From: JAHDHW01 sp965220465
GTDB taxonomy: Bacteria > Bacteroidota > Bacteroidia > Chitinophagales > Saprospiraceae
Assembly (NCBI GenBank): GCA_965220465.1
Contig: CBDCPZ010000022.1
Location: 372,001-436,000, forward strand
Direction of reading: 5' to 3'
Length of the DNA: 64,000 nt
Each line of letters opens with the position of its first letter. Position 1 is the first letter of the stretch. A program made the translations under genes and the position numbers. The notes beneath the pieces are model-generated. The model had not been told where the DNA came from. It worked only from the letters and a program-made list of their open reading frames with translations, and did no database searches. Shown one piece after another: positions 52,178 through 61,210 of this stretch.

Positions 52178-53173
52178 ATGAAAACAACTCTTTTCTTATT
52201 GCTATTATTTTTATTTAGCAGTGTCATCCTGATTGCTCAAACAGATATAGAAGGAAGCAAAGATCATCCTTTGGTATCGCGATATCCTGATTCGTATATT
52301 TCCTATTATGAAGAAATTAAATTCATTGAATATGATTTGGCTATAGGGCCGGTCACTGCTTACAAGTTTATTGAAAACCGAGAAAAAATAGGAGGCCAGG
52401 TTACACGGATTTTTTATCAAATAGAAGCTACGTCTGAAGAAGTCTCAGTCTCTGAAGTATACCTTGATTATGTGAAAGCTTTTGAAAAAGAAAAGATTAC
52501 TATTTTAGCTAAAGGCTCTTTTCCAATACGGAATGTAAAAAAAGAAGTTGGAGGTATGAGCTGGATCGGCGTTGCCCTCGAACCCAACGCGTTTCCAAAT
52601 GGTGCGGCTCCCTCTTTGATGTTTGCAGGTACAAGTACAATTGGAGGATCTTTTAGCATCATTGGTCAGCTGGAACAGCCAAACGGCCAATCAGTATATA
52701 TTGCCATTTATGGGAAAAGGCACAGCGATAAAGAAATAATGTATCATATTGATATTGTTGAAGTTAAAGGAGCTGAAACTGGGCAGATAGCGATTGATCC
52801 GGATTATATTCAAAAAGAAATTGATGCCAAAGGCGCTGTCTCGATTTATGGGATTTTGTTTGATTTTAATAAAAGTACTTTAAAACCTGGATCTGATTCA
52901 ACGCTTTTAATTATTGCAGAATACATGAATAAAAACCCTGAAGTAAATTTGATTGTTGTTGGACATACCGATATGAAGGGTTCGCTGGATTATAACATGA
53001 AACTTTCAGGAGAACGAGCTTTAGCTGTTAAAAATGCTTTGGTAAATAAACATGGGATCAATCAGGATAGATTGTCAACAAATGGAGTGGGGTATCTTTC
53101 ACCCAAATCAAATAATACAACCGAAAATGGAAGAGCATTAAACAGAAGGGTGGAATTGGTTAAAAAAATATAA
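52178..53173 (+). CDS. OmpA family outer-membrane/peptidoglycan-linked protein
   Basis: A 331-residue exported protein. The signal peptide MKTTLFLLLLFLFSSVILIA precedes a unique domain (about 25-205: YPDSYISYYEEIKFIEYDLA and so on). The C-terminal OmpA domain (about 215-331) begins VSIYGILFDFNKSTLKPGSD and has VVGHTDMKGSLDYNMKLSGE and NRRVELVKKI, with the Asp and Arg that bind diaminopimelate. It would link the outer membrane to peptidoglycan. It is distinct from the PD40-OmpA protein at 23-25 kb. Converges with folA (17 bases). Confidence 0.9.
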   Translation: MKTTLFLLLLFLFSSVILIAQTDIEGSKDHPLVSRYPDSYISYYEEIKFIEYDLAIGPVTAYKFIENREKIGGQVTRIFYQIEATSEEVSVSEVYLDYVKAFEKEKITILAKGSFPIRNVKKEVGGMSWIGVALEPNAFPNGAAPSLMFAGTSTIGGSFSIIGQLEQPNGQSVYIAIYGKRHSDKEIMYHIDIVEVKGAETGQIAIDPDYIQKEIDAKGAVSIYGILFDFNKSTLKPGSDSTLLIIAEYMNKNPEVNLIVVGHTDMKGSLDYNMKLSGERALAVKNALVNKHGINQDRLSTNGVGYLSPKSNNTTENGRALNRRVELVKKI

Positions 53174-53190
53174 ACAAACTTCAAAAAAGA

Positions 53191-53688
53191 TCAACTGTTT
53201 ATTCGATCATAAATTTTAAAAGTGTAATCGTGCTCATTTTTTCCGTTCGCTTTTCGGGGATCTTCTGAAACGAGTTTCCATTCGTACATATCCAATTGAG
53301 GAAAAAAGACATCTCCGTCAACTTCCAAATCAATTTCAGTAATGTAAAGACGGTCAAGGTAGGGTAGGCTTAAATTATAAATTTGTGCGCCTCCAATGAT
53401 GAAAACTTCCTCCTCGTCATTTTCCTGGGCGATTGCCAGTCCTTCTTCAACAGTGTGAACAACCAAGCAATTTGATACAGTAAAAAAAAGGTTTCGGGTA
53501 ACGATTATATTCGTTCTTTTCGGGAGTGGGTGGCCAATTGATTCATAGCTTTTACGCCCCATAATGATATGGTGGTTCAGCGTTTTAGCTTTGAAGTATT
53601 TCAAGTCGTCCGGGAGATACCAGGGAATATTATTGTCTTTTCCGATTACATTATTCTTTGCAGTTGCGACGATAGCAGATACGATCAT
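53191..53688 (-). CDS. folA: dihydrofolate reductase
   Basis: A 165-residue DHFR. IVSAIVATAKNNVIGKDNNIP, truncated here, and PWYLPDDLKYFKAKT give the substrate/NADPH site, MGRKSYESIGHPLPKRTNIIVT the cofactor loop, and VFIIGGAQIYNLSLPYLDRL the second loop with a conserved Gly-Gly. The active-site acid is the Asp in LPDD. It produces tetrahydrofolate. Its ATG overlaps the capA stop by 4 bases, putting it at the end of the mre-mrdA transcript. Confidence 0.97.
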   Translation of the reverse strand: MIVSAIVATAKNNVIGKDNNIPWYLPDDLKYFKAKTLNHHIIMGRKSYESIGHPLPKRTNIIVTRNLFFTVSNCLVVHTVEEGLAIAQENDEEEVFIIGGAQIYNLSLPYLDRLYITEIDLEVDGDVFFPQLDMYEWKLVSEDPRKANGKNEHDYTFKIYDRINS

Positions 53689-54869
53689 TTTGTCTTTTTA
53701 AGAGCGGTCAGATTTAAATCGTCAAAGTTAATGTATCGTTCCAAACAATCGTATTTGTTCAGATGATTTCGTGTTTTTAAGGCAAAACTTTTCATTGCCT
53801 TTTTATCTTTATCTGCCATTTCGAGGAGATTTGTATCATCCGTTTCAAAGGCAGAAACCGGAACGACATGATAAGTTGATTTTCCTTTCGAATCTTTGTG
53901 AATATACCGCCAAACGGGGATATAGTGATTTTTCCCAAAAACGACGTTGCCGGTATTTAGGTTTTTTACTAGTTCGGTTTCAAACATAATCCCTCCATCT
54001 GTATCGGTTTTATTTTGATTTGAAATAAAGTTTCCGAGAGAGTAGACAACTGTAACTTTTTTGAAAGTATTGTCTTTTTGTAATACAGAATCCTGCTTGA
54101 TTGGTTGAACGACATGCGGGTGGCTCCCAACGATCAAATCGGCTCCCCAACCCATGATTTTTTTTGAAAGCTTTCTTTGTTCAGAACTTTCTAACAGCCG
54201 GTATTCAAAGCCCCAATGCATGATGACAATAATGGCATCGGGTTTCAACTTAAGCGCGAGATCAAGGTCGTTTTTTATTAAAGTGGTATCTATCAAATTT
54301 ACCATGGTGGGCTCTTTTGTTGGAAGGCCATTTGTGCCATACGTGTAATTGAGAAAGGCTAATTTAAAACCATTTTTATAAACGATGAGCGGATAAAAAA
54401 GCTCTTTTTCTTCATTGTTTTTAAATGTCCCGGTTTGGTAAAAACCATAGTTTTTTAAAGTGGAAATGGTGTTGATTACTCCAAGTTTACCAGCATCGTT
54501 TGAATGATTATTAGAAGTGGTCATCATATCAAAACCGGAAAGGCGAAGGGCGTAAGCCAATTCATCAGGGCTTCTAAATTGCGGATATCCCTGATAAGGT
54601 GGTTCGCCGGGTAGTGTCAGTTCCAGATTTCCGATTGCCAAGTCAGCTTCTTCAATGATTGGGCGCACATATTTGAAGCAAGGCATATAGTCGTAGTTTT
54701 CATCTTTGACAATTTCTGCAGATTTGATTTGAGGGCCGTGACCCATTATGTCACCAACAAACAATAAATTTAATCGGGATAGACTATCTGATGACAGGTT
54801 TTCTTGCGCAGTGCTTAAAAAAGCGAAATGAATGATAAGAAAGCAGGTATAAAAAAAGTGTTTTCTCAT
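53685..54869 (-). CDS. CapA family protein (metallophosphatase-fold, exported)
   Basis: A 394-residue exported protein. A signal peptide (MRKHFFYTCFLIIHFAFLST) precedes LNLLFVGDIMGHGPQI, ADLAIGNLELTLPGEP, TTSNNHSNDAGKLGV, VIMHWGFEYRL and IVGSHPHVVQPI, the metal-site motifs of the CapA/PgsA calcineurin-like family. Members take part in poly-gamma-glutamate or cell-envelope polymer synthesis, but the role here is unknown. I chose ATG at 54869, downstream of the mrdA stop, over one 7 codons upstream. It sits between mrdA and folA. Confidence 0.88.
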   Translation of the reverse strand: MRKHFFYTCFLIIHFAFLSTAQENLSSDSLSRLNLLFVGDIMGHGPQIKSAEIVKDENYDYMPCFKYVRPIIEEADLAIGNLELTLPGEPPYQGYPQFRSPDELAYALRLSGFDMMTTSNNHSNDAGKLGVINTISTLKNYGFYQTGTFKNNEEKELFYPLIVYKNGFKLAFLNYTYGTNGLPTKEPTMVNLIDTTLIKNDLDLALKLKPDAIIVIMHWGFEYRLLESSEQRKLSKKIMGWGADLIVGSHPHVVQPIKQDSVLQKDNTFKKVTVVYSLGNFISNQNKTDTDGGIMFETELVKNLNTGNVVFGKNHYIPVWRYIHKDSKGKSTYHVVPVSAFETDDTNLLEMADKDKKAMKSFALKTRNHLNKYDCLERYINFDDLNLTALKKTK

Positions 54870-54879
54870 AAGAATTCTG

Positions 54880-56733
54880 CTAAGGAACATCGATTAAATT
54901 GGCATTAAGCATACGCTCTTCGATCCATACTTTTGAAGGATCAATTTGACCATCTTTCAAGTATTTCTCAATCATCAGGCCAGCAATAGGCGCAGCATAA
55001 GAGGCGCCCCAGATTCCGTGTTCAACATAAACAGCAATGGCAATTTGAGGATTATCCTTCGGTGCGAAAGCAAAAAACACGGAGTGGTCTTTTCCATGCG
55101 GGTTTTGAGAGGTGCCGGTTTTTCCACAAACGGAAATGTCTTTGACCTGGGCAATTCTTGCTGTTCCACCCAAAACGGCTTTTTCCATTCCATCGATTAC
55201 CGGGACAAAGTGCTTTTGGTCAATGCGAACTGTTTTTTTAGTACGGTATTTTTCAGGAATCAAAAAGTCGTTATCTACAAATTTTTTAGCAAGATGTGGA
55301 GCATAATAATACCCGCGATTGGCAATAATTGCGGCTAAATTTGCCATTTGTAGCGTAGTCATTTGAATCTCTCCCTGGCCAATTCCGATAGACATAATCG
55401 TTGGAGATTTCCAGCTTCCTTTTTCTTTTGGATACAAAAAATCATAATATTCAACCGTCGGGACATTTCCTGCTAATTCATTTGGAATGTCAACGTCCAA
55501 AGGTTTTCCTAATCCAAAATCATAAAGGTGTTGATCAAACATACTTAAACCTGAAGACGGATTGCTGAATCCGTCTTTGTCGATTATATCTCTTATAACC
55601 GTAAAAAAGTAGGCATTGCAGGAATGTTGTAGAGCTACTGAAACATTGTAGGCGTATGGGTGAGCGTGACAGCCTCTTCGTTTTCCTTTGTAATAATATC
55701 CGCCATTGCAGGTAACTCCCCGATTGGCTGGAGAAATGCCTTCTTGCATAGCAACCAAAGCTACAACCGTTTTAAAAATAGAGCCCGGTGGATATTTAGC
55801 CATCACAGACCGGTCAAAAAATGGGTTAAGAGAATCTTGAAGAAGCATATTAAATGCCTCGCCGCGCTCTCGATTGATGGTCAATAAATTGGGGTCATAA
55901 TTGGGCGTACTTACCATTGCAAGAATTTCTCCGGTGGATGGTTCTATTGCTACAATACTTCCCGTTTTGTTTTGCATTAATAATTCACCGTAACTTTGGA
56001 GGTCAATATCCAAAGAAGTAATTAAGTCTTTTCCCGAAACAGGAATAGTGTCTTGCTGGCCTTTATTATAGGGGCCCACTTCACGTCCCATATTATTTAT
56101 CAAAACATAATTGACTCCTTTTTTGCCACGAAGCTCTTCCTCATATTCTAATTCGAGACCACTTGCACCAATGTAATCACCTCTGCTATAATCACCATTT
56201 GAATTGTCGATCTGATCTTGATTGACTTCATTTAGATATCCTAAAACATGAGGGGCATTTTTAAAAGGATAACCTCTTACATTTCTTAATTGGATGGAAA
56301 AACCTGGAAATTCGTGAAGATGTTCTTGCAACCGAGCATAAGCATCAGAGGATATTTTCGAGATAAAAACAAAAGGTTTATGCTTAGCGTAACGGTTGCT
56401 GCTGAAGTCCTTGTTGATTAGGGAATGATATTCGTCTTGTTCAATTTTGAGCAACGAACAAAACTTTTCAACGTCCATTTTCGGATCAAGTTGATTGTAG
56501 GTTACTTTTAGATCATACATTGCATTGTTGTTGATCAACAAATTCATGTTACGATCATAAATCAAACCCCGAGCTGGATAAATAGTGTTTTTATTTACAG
56601 CAGTAGCTTGCGCTTTATCGCGATAAGACGAGTCAATGAGTTGAATTTGAGAAGCTTTTCCTACCAGGATAAGAACAGCAATCAAAAAAAATGTTTTTAT
56701 GACTTTTTGGCGATCTCGATTGATATCTTTCAC
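54880..56733 (-). CDS. mrdA: penicillin-binding protein 2 (peptidoglycan transpeptidase)
   Basis: A 617-residue class B PBP. An N-terminal membrane helix (about 10-27), a dimerisation domain with ARGLIYDRNMNLL, and a transpeptidase domain with the catalytic serine in YPPGSIFKTVVAL (SxxK), SCN in LQHSCNAYF (SxN) and KTG in VCGKTGTSQ are all present. With MreBCD it builds the elongasome. It starts 69 bases after mreD. RodA, the usual neighbour and glycosyltransferase partner, is not encoded next; capA and folA follow instead. Confidence 0.95.
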   Translation of the reverse strand: MKDINRDRQKVIKTFFLIAVLILVGKASQIQLIDSSYRDKAQATAVNKNTIYPARGLIYDRNMNLLINNNAMYDLKVTYNQLDPKMDVEKFCSLLKIEQDEYHSLINKDFSSNRYAKHKPFVFISKISSDAYARLQEHLHEFPGFSIQLRNVRGYPFKNAPHVLGYLNEVNQDQIDNSNGDYSRGDYIGASGLELEYEEELRGKKGVNYVLINNMGREVGPYNKGQQDTIPVSGKDLITSLDIDLQSYGELLMQNKTGSIVAIEPSTGEILAMVSTPNYDPNLLTINRERGEAFNMLLQDSLNPFFDRSVMAKYPPGSIFKTVVALVAMQEGISPANRGVTCNGGYYYKGKRRGCHAHPYAYNVSVALQHSCNAYFFTVIRDIIDKDGFSNPSSGLSMFDQHLYDFGLGKPLDVDIPNELAGNVPTVEYYDFLYPKEKGSWKSPTIMSIGIGQGEIQMTTLQMANLAAIIANRGYYYAPHLAKKFVDNDFLIPEKYRTKKTVRIDQKHFVPVIDGMEKAVLGGTARIAQVKDISVCGKTGTSQNPHGKDHSVFFAFAPKDNPQIAIAVYVEHGIWGASYAAPIAGLMIEKYLKDGQIDPSKVWIEERMLNANLIDVP

Positions 56734-56802
56734 TTAAATAGCCTGTTGATTGAGTAAGTAAAATTATGAAAAATTAAATTCCTAATCTGTTAAACGGCTA
56801 AT

Positions 56803-57324
56803 TCACTCTAAAGGATCAAAAATAAATTGGTAAAGCATGATAATTACCATAGAAAAAAGAAAACTCGAAACGGTTTTTAAAATAATATCTCCAATATAGT
56901 AATAGGTAAAGGCTTCGACAGAAAAGTAAAAAAACAGATGAGCAAAAAGAATGATGGAAGAATAAATGAAAAACCAACTTGTTCCCAGCCGTCTTTTGGT
57001 AGGACTAGAGTTTTGTAAATAACCTCCTTTTGGTGCGAGGATTTTTAAAACGAATGGACGAATAAAGCCAATAAAAACGCAGGCGCTGGCGTGCACACCA
57101 TAAGAATTATAAAAAGCATCAATCGCAACCCCAATCACAAATCCTAATAAAACCAAAACCGAATGCGGTGTCCGCAAAGGCAGCAACATAAGGAATAACG
57201 GGTAAATAATTAAGCTTACATAATTAAAACCACTTCCGCCAATAGTAATCTTTTTAAAGATAAGGACCTGAAAAAGGACGAGACCGAAAAACCGGAGTAT
57301 GTTTGAAAAAACAACACTACTCAT
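56803..57324 (-). CDS. mreD: rod shape-determining protein MreD
   Basis: A 173-residue polytopic membrane protein with five to six helices and the MreD-like order: short N-terminus, ILRFFGLVLFQVLIFKKITI, LVLLGFVIGVAIDAFYNSYG, and FLFSMVIIMLYQFIFDPLE at the end. Sequence similarity within MreD is low, so the call rests on position: the ATG overlaps the end of mreC by 8 bases and mrdA follows. It works with MreB and MreC in cell-wall elongation. Confidence 0.85.
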   Translation of the reverse strand: MSSVVFSNILRFFGLVLFQVLIFKKITIGGSGFNYVSLIIYPLFLMLLPLRTPHSVLVLLGFVIGVAIDAFYNSYGVHASACVFIGFIRPFVLKILAPKGGYLQNSSPTKRRLGTSWFFIYSSIILFAHLFFYFSVEAFTYYYIGDIILKTVSSFLFSMVIIMLYQFIFDPLE

Positions 57325-58153
57325 TATTTTCCTCCTTTTGAATTTTTTGTGTTTCCTCTTTCATCAAATTATTCACGACATAAACATATTTGGTCTTGTT
57401 GAGGTCATTTATTAGATTGACTTGTATTTCAAAGAAATTCGACCCGGAAGGAACCCAAAAAGTATCAACAACTCCGATCATTATACCTTCGGGAAAAATA
57501 GTCGAATATCCACTGGTTTGGACAGTGTCCCCGATGATAATATCTGCATGTTTTGGAACATCAATAAGGCTTACTTTGGTTGGATAGTTGCCTTTCCACA
57601 CGATTGACCCATAGTGTCCATTACGTCGAATCGATGCGCTTATTATTGATTGTCGATGTAGGATTGACAAAATGCGGGAATAGTTTTTTGTTGTGCTCTT
57701 CACAATACCCACGACTCCAGCCTGGTTAGCTCCAATGACTCCCATGCTTGGCATAACACCTTGTTCAGACCCTCGATTAATTGATAGGCTGTTGTTATTT
57801 TTATTGATAGAATTACTAACTACTTTGGATGCTATAAAAGTAAATAATTGTTCCGTTTCGGGAGAGTGAACGGTATCCTTGAGGATTGTTTTAATGAATT
57901 TAGCATTTTCAACTTCAGCGAGTAATTCTGCATTTTTTTTAGCAAGGCTGTCAGCAACAGAAGAAAGATTAACGAATTGACTGATGTGATCAAACTTTGT
58001 GGTAACGTAGTCTGACCCAGCGGATAAGGAATTTAAATAAATGGCTCGTTGGGATTGATTATTATTTACAACGAGATACATGCAAACAAATTCCATAAAA
58101 ATGAAAGTAACAAAACCACCGTGTTTTATGAAAAGGAAAATTAGATTACGCAT
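57317..58153 (-). CDS. mreC: rod shape-determining protein MreC
   Basis: A 278-residue inner-membrane protein. A short N-terminal cytoplasmic stretch and one helix (about 9-28) precede a coiled coil around ADSLAKKNAELLAEVENAKF (about 70-92) and a beta-rich periplasmic domain with NRGSEQGVMPSMGVIGANQA and VQTSGYSTIFPEGIMIGVV, typical MreC segments. It links MreB to PBP2. It begins 65 bases after mreB and overlaps mreD. Confidence 0.93.
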   Translation of the reverse strand: MRNLIFLFIKHGGFVTFIFMEFVCMYLVVNNNQSQRAIYLNSLSAGSDYVTTKFDHISQFVNLSSVADSLAKKNAELLAEVENAKFIKTILKDTVHSPETEQLFTFIASKVVSNSINKNNNSLSINRGSEQGVMPSMGVIGANQAGVVGIVKSTTKNYSRILSILHRQSIISASIRRNGHYGSIVWKGNYPTKVSLIDVPKHADIIIGDTVQTSGYSTIFPEGIMIGVVDTFWVPSGSNFFEIQVNLINDLNKTKYVYVVNNLMKEETQKIQKEENNE

Positions 58154-58218
58154 AGCATGTTCTCTTCATACTAGTCAACATCTTCGTGTTTTAATAAAAG
58201 TCGAAAATGTATAGAATT

Positions 58219-59250
58219 TTAAACGCTCTTTCTGTCAATTAAGAAAGAAAACTTGTCGGTATTTTTTAAGGCGATACCGGTACCTCTCACTACTGCTCTA
58301 AGTGGATCCTCAGCAATATGCACCGGAAGCTTCGTTTTTTGAGCAATTCTTTTATCTAATCCTCTCAATAATGCACCTCCACCTGTAAGATACAGCCCAG
58401 TAGTATAAATATCTGATGCAAGTTCAGGAGGAGTTGTTTCTAAAGCTCTAAGCACAGCGTCTTCTACTTTTGAGATAGACTTGTCCAGTGCATGAGCAAT
58501 CTCCTGATAAGTAATGGTTATTTGTTTTGGAATTCCGGTCATTAAATCACGACCATTAACAGAGTAGTCATCAGGCGGATCATCTAATTCATGCAAAGCA
58601 GAACCAACATTTATTTTGATTTTTTCAGCAGTTCGTTCTCCAATCAGAATATTATGTTGGCGTTTCATGTAATTCATGATGTCAGTAGTAAATTCATCGC
58701 CGGCAGTGCGGATCGATTGGTCACAAACGATACCCGAAAGTGCAATTACTGCGATTTCAGTGGTTCCTCCTCCAATATCCACAACCATATTTCCAACGGG
58801 TTCTTCCACGTCAAGGCCTATTCCCAAAGCAGCAGCCATGGGCTCATGAATAAGATACGTTTCTTTAGAATTTACATTATCAGCGGAATCAAAAACAGCA
58901 CGCTTTTCAACTTCTGTAATGCCTGAAGGAATACAGATTACCATTTTCATGTGAGTGAAAAACTTTCGGCGACCTCCGGCCATATTGATAAGCCCCTCAA
59001 TCATGCTTTCAGCAGCCGTAAAATCTGCAATCACCCCATCTTTCAAAGGACGGACCGTTTTAATATTTTCATGTGTTTTTTCATGCATCTGCATCGCCTT
59101 GTTACCAACAGCTATAGTTTGATTGGTTCTTCGGTCGATAGCAACAATTGAAGGTTCATCCACAATTACCTTCCCGTCTTGTATGATAAGTGTATTGGCA
59201 GTGCCAAGATCAATAGCTAATTCTTGCGTAAAAAAATTGAATAGTTTCAT
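58219..59250 (-). CDS. mreB: rod shape-determining protein MreB (actin-like)
   Basis: A 343-residue bacterial actin. LAIDLGTANTLIIQDGKVIV (phosphate 1), VVDIGGGTTEIAVIALSG (phosphate 2) and GLYLTGGGALLRGLDK (adenosine) are complete, with an amphipathic N-terminus (MKLFNFFTQE) for membrane binding. Polymerises along the membrane to guide side-wall growth, so the cell is probably rod-shaped or elongated. First gene of the mreB-mreC-mreD-mrdA-capA-folA run. Confidence 0.97.
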   Translation of the reverse strand: MKLFNFFTQELAIDLGTANTLIIQDGKVIVDEPSIVAIDRRTNQTIAVGNKAMQMHEKTHENIKTVRPLKDGVIADFTAAESMIEGLINMAGGRRKFFTHMKMVICIPSGITEVEKRAVFDSADNVNSKETYLIHEPMAAALGIGLDVEEPVGNMVVDIGGGTTEIAVIALSGIVCDQSIRTAGDEFTTDIMNYMKRQHNILIGERTAEKIKINVGSALHELDDPPDDYSVNGRDLMTGIPKQITITYQEIAHALDKSISKVEDAVLRALETTPPELASDIYTTGLYLTGGGALLRGLDKRIAQKTKLPVHIAEDPLRAVVRGTGIALKNTDKFSFLIDRKSV

Positions 59251-59579
59251 TAAAAGTATAAACCCGTTTTAACTTCCATTTTCAGAAAGCTTGTTACTAA
59301 TTGTAATCCGTTATTCAAATAGTTCTTTTAAGTATGGTTTAAAAAATATATTCTTACTTTGTAAGTACACAAAAGAAAACAAAATTTGTGTAAAAAGAAA
59401 AAATAATTCAAACTCAATAAATTACGAAGAAATACTTTTTTTAATACTTAAAGGTCGTTTTGAATTAATAAACCCACAGGGTGTTTTAAGTCTATTGATG
59501 TCGTAAAATACATCATATAATAATTTCTGCAAATGTACAATAATTAATGATAAGTTATAGCTGTGATTTGTGACAGTTT
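59251..59579. other. 329-bp gap upstream of mreB, no gene seen
   Basis: AT-rich spacer between mreB and the M16 gene, both on the minus strand. It should hold the mreB promoter, but I see no clear TTTG/TAnnTTTG pair and no stable hairpin. Confidence 0.5.
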
Positions 59580-60851
59580 TTAACAGCCAACCACAACTTC
59601 CCACATTTTTTCCTGACCCAGATATTTCTTCGCTAAAGTTTGTATTTTTTCAGGAGTTATGTTTTTGATACTTTCAACCAGATCAGAAAACGAGCTCTCA
59701 GGAAGTTCTTCAAGGGTTGTTGTTTTTATAATGTCAATAATATTAAAGGGACCATCAAGCATGGTCAGCATGTTTCCGAGCAAATAATTTTTAACCATCG
59801 AAAGCTCATCTACTTCGACAAGCTCTTCTTGTAAAAGGTTCATTTCATGATAAATCTCTTTTAACGTGACATCAACCAAATCATTTCCGACTTCTGTTCC
59901 GATATAAAAACACCCACCGTAATGCATGGTGTCCATTGTTGAAAAAATGTTGTACGTGTAGCCTTTATCTTCACGGATATTTGCCATCAAACGAGAGCCA
60001 AAATATCCTCCTAAAATGGTATTCAATACAAACCAGGTGTCATAATCCGGATGATTGCGGGTGAAAAGCTGACACCCAATCCGAATAGCTGTCTGCACAC
60101 TATTTGGATGTGTTATTTTAATTTTTTGAGGTTGATCGCAGGTTGTTTTAATGATAGGAGATGGTTTTTCAGATGAATTCATCTCCTGCCCGAGAAACTT
60201 ATTGACCAAAGCTATTTCTTTTGAGGTCACTTTTCCACTGAGGAAAATAGTACAATTTTTACTACTATAATTTTTTTGGTAATGTTGGATTAGATCTTCT
60301 CGATTTAGTTGATCATAAGTTTCAGGAAAACTATTGTATCCGTATGGGTGATCCTCGCCAAAAATAACTTCTGTCACTTTTCGGTAGGCAAGGACATCTG
60401 TTTTAGACAAGTCAATTTGTAAACGATGTTTACTGTTTTGTATAAAAGTACTCAATTCTTCTTCTGGAAAACTTGGCTCCAAAACAACCTCTGCAAGCAA
60501 AGGCAATAGTTTTTCGAAATGACGGGTTAGACTGTACAAAATAATGCTTGAAGTGTCTAAACCGAAAGGTACGCTAAGCGTCCCGCCATAAAAATCAACC
60601 TTCTCGGCAATTTGTGCAGAAGTGTGGTTTGTTGTTCCTTCTTTCAGCAAACCGCAAGTTGCTCGCGATACCAAACGCTTTTGTTCGAAAGGTCTTCCAG
60701 CAAAAAAAACGACTTCGAGTTTCAGTATATCTTGAGTGCCTTTGCTTATGACTTTTACAGGTATGCCATTGTCAAGGTGATAGGTCTCCTCTTTTGGTAT
60801 TTCAATATTTGAAATCTCATTGACAATGGGTGATTGACTTCTGTTTGGCAT
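59580..60851 (-). CDS. M16 family peptidase-like protein without the HxxEH zinc motif
   Basis: A 423-residue M16 (pitrilysin/MPP-like) protein with both homologous halves. The segment where HxxEH should be reads LVSRATCGLLKEGT, lacking both His and the Glu, so it should be proteolytically inactive. The second half, with GYFGSRLMANIREDKGYTYN and QDILKLEV-type strands, is intact. In Bacteroidota such inactive subunits normally pair with an active M16 partner in a heterodimer; no partner gene adjoins here. It lacks a signal peptide and is presumably cytoplasmic. Confidence 0.88.
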   Translation of the reverse strand: MPNRSQSPIVNEISNIEIPKEETYHLDNGIPVKVISKGTQDILKLEVVFFAGRPFEQKRLVSRATCGLLKEGTTNHTSAQIAEKVDFYGGTLSVPFGLDTSSIILYSLTRHFEKLLPLLAEVVLEPSFPEEELSTFIQNSKHRLQIDLSKTDVLAYRKVTEVIFGEDHPYGYNSFPETYDQLNREDLIQHYQKNYSSKNCTIFLSGKVTSKEIALVNKFLGQEMNSSEKPSPIIKTTCDQPQKIKITHPNSVQTAIRIGCQLFTRNHPDYDTWFVLNTILGGYFGSRLMANIREDKGYTYNIFSTMDTMHYGGCFYIGTEVGNDLVDVTLKEIYHEMNLLQEELVEVDELSMVKNYLLGNMLTMLDGPFNIIDIIKTTTLEELPESSFSDLVESIKNITPEKIQTLAKKYLGQEKMWEVVVGC

Positions 60852-61112
60852 AATTTGATTTTAAAACCCTTTAAAAAATAATCCGACATTTTAAATTTAG
60901 GTGATAGCTGAACGACTAAAGAGTAGTAAAGGTGAACCTAAAATTAAAATTGAAAGGAGATATAATTTTTTAAATAATAAAAATTATAGGCGGCAAAATT
61001 ACTGATTTATAACCGATTAAACTATAATGACTTAAGCATTTGTTTTTATAGAAAAAAGAATCAAACTCCTGCTTGATAAATAAAAAAGGCTACCTTATGG
61101 CGAAGCTAAAGT

Positions 61113-61131
61113 TATCAACAGGATGTTGATA
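61113..61131. promoter_or_regulatory. TATCAACA-GGA-TGTTGATA palindrome upstream of dnaN
   Basis: Perfect 8-bp arms around GGA, 31 bases upstream of the dnaN -7 element. The left arm with its preceding T reads TTATCAACA, one base from the DnaA box TTATCCACA; the two arms face each other. A DnaA or other dimeric regulator could bind here. Confidence 0.4.
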
Positions 61132-61161
61132 TTTTATAGTAAATAAAATGGCCAAAAGATA

Positions 61162-61169
61162 TATTTTTG
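61162..61169 (+). promoter_or_regulatory. possible -7 element for dnaN
   Basis: TATTTTTG fits TAnnTTTG and ends 41 bases before the dnaN ATG. No TTTG is seen at the -33 position. Confidence 0.4.
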
Positions 61170-61210
61170 TGTATCATTTTTTAAACGAAGATTAAACAAC
61201 CATCTACATA

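Larger units (their letters stand above)
60852..61210. other. 359-bp divergent gap upstream of dnaN with inverted repeats
   Basis: No gene seen. It contains a 15-bp inverted repeat with one mismatch (60888-60902 and 60936-60950, 33-base loop), a 10-bp AT stem (TATAATTTTT at 60961-60970 with AAAAATTATA at 60979-60988), a palindrome at 61113-61131 and a -7 element at 61162-61169. Confidence 0.5.

Noticed and set aside
59291..59506. 71-codon frame in the gap upstream of mreB
   Set aside because: Biased to N, K, I, S with no conserved motif; typical AT-rich spurious frame.
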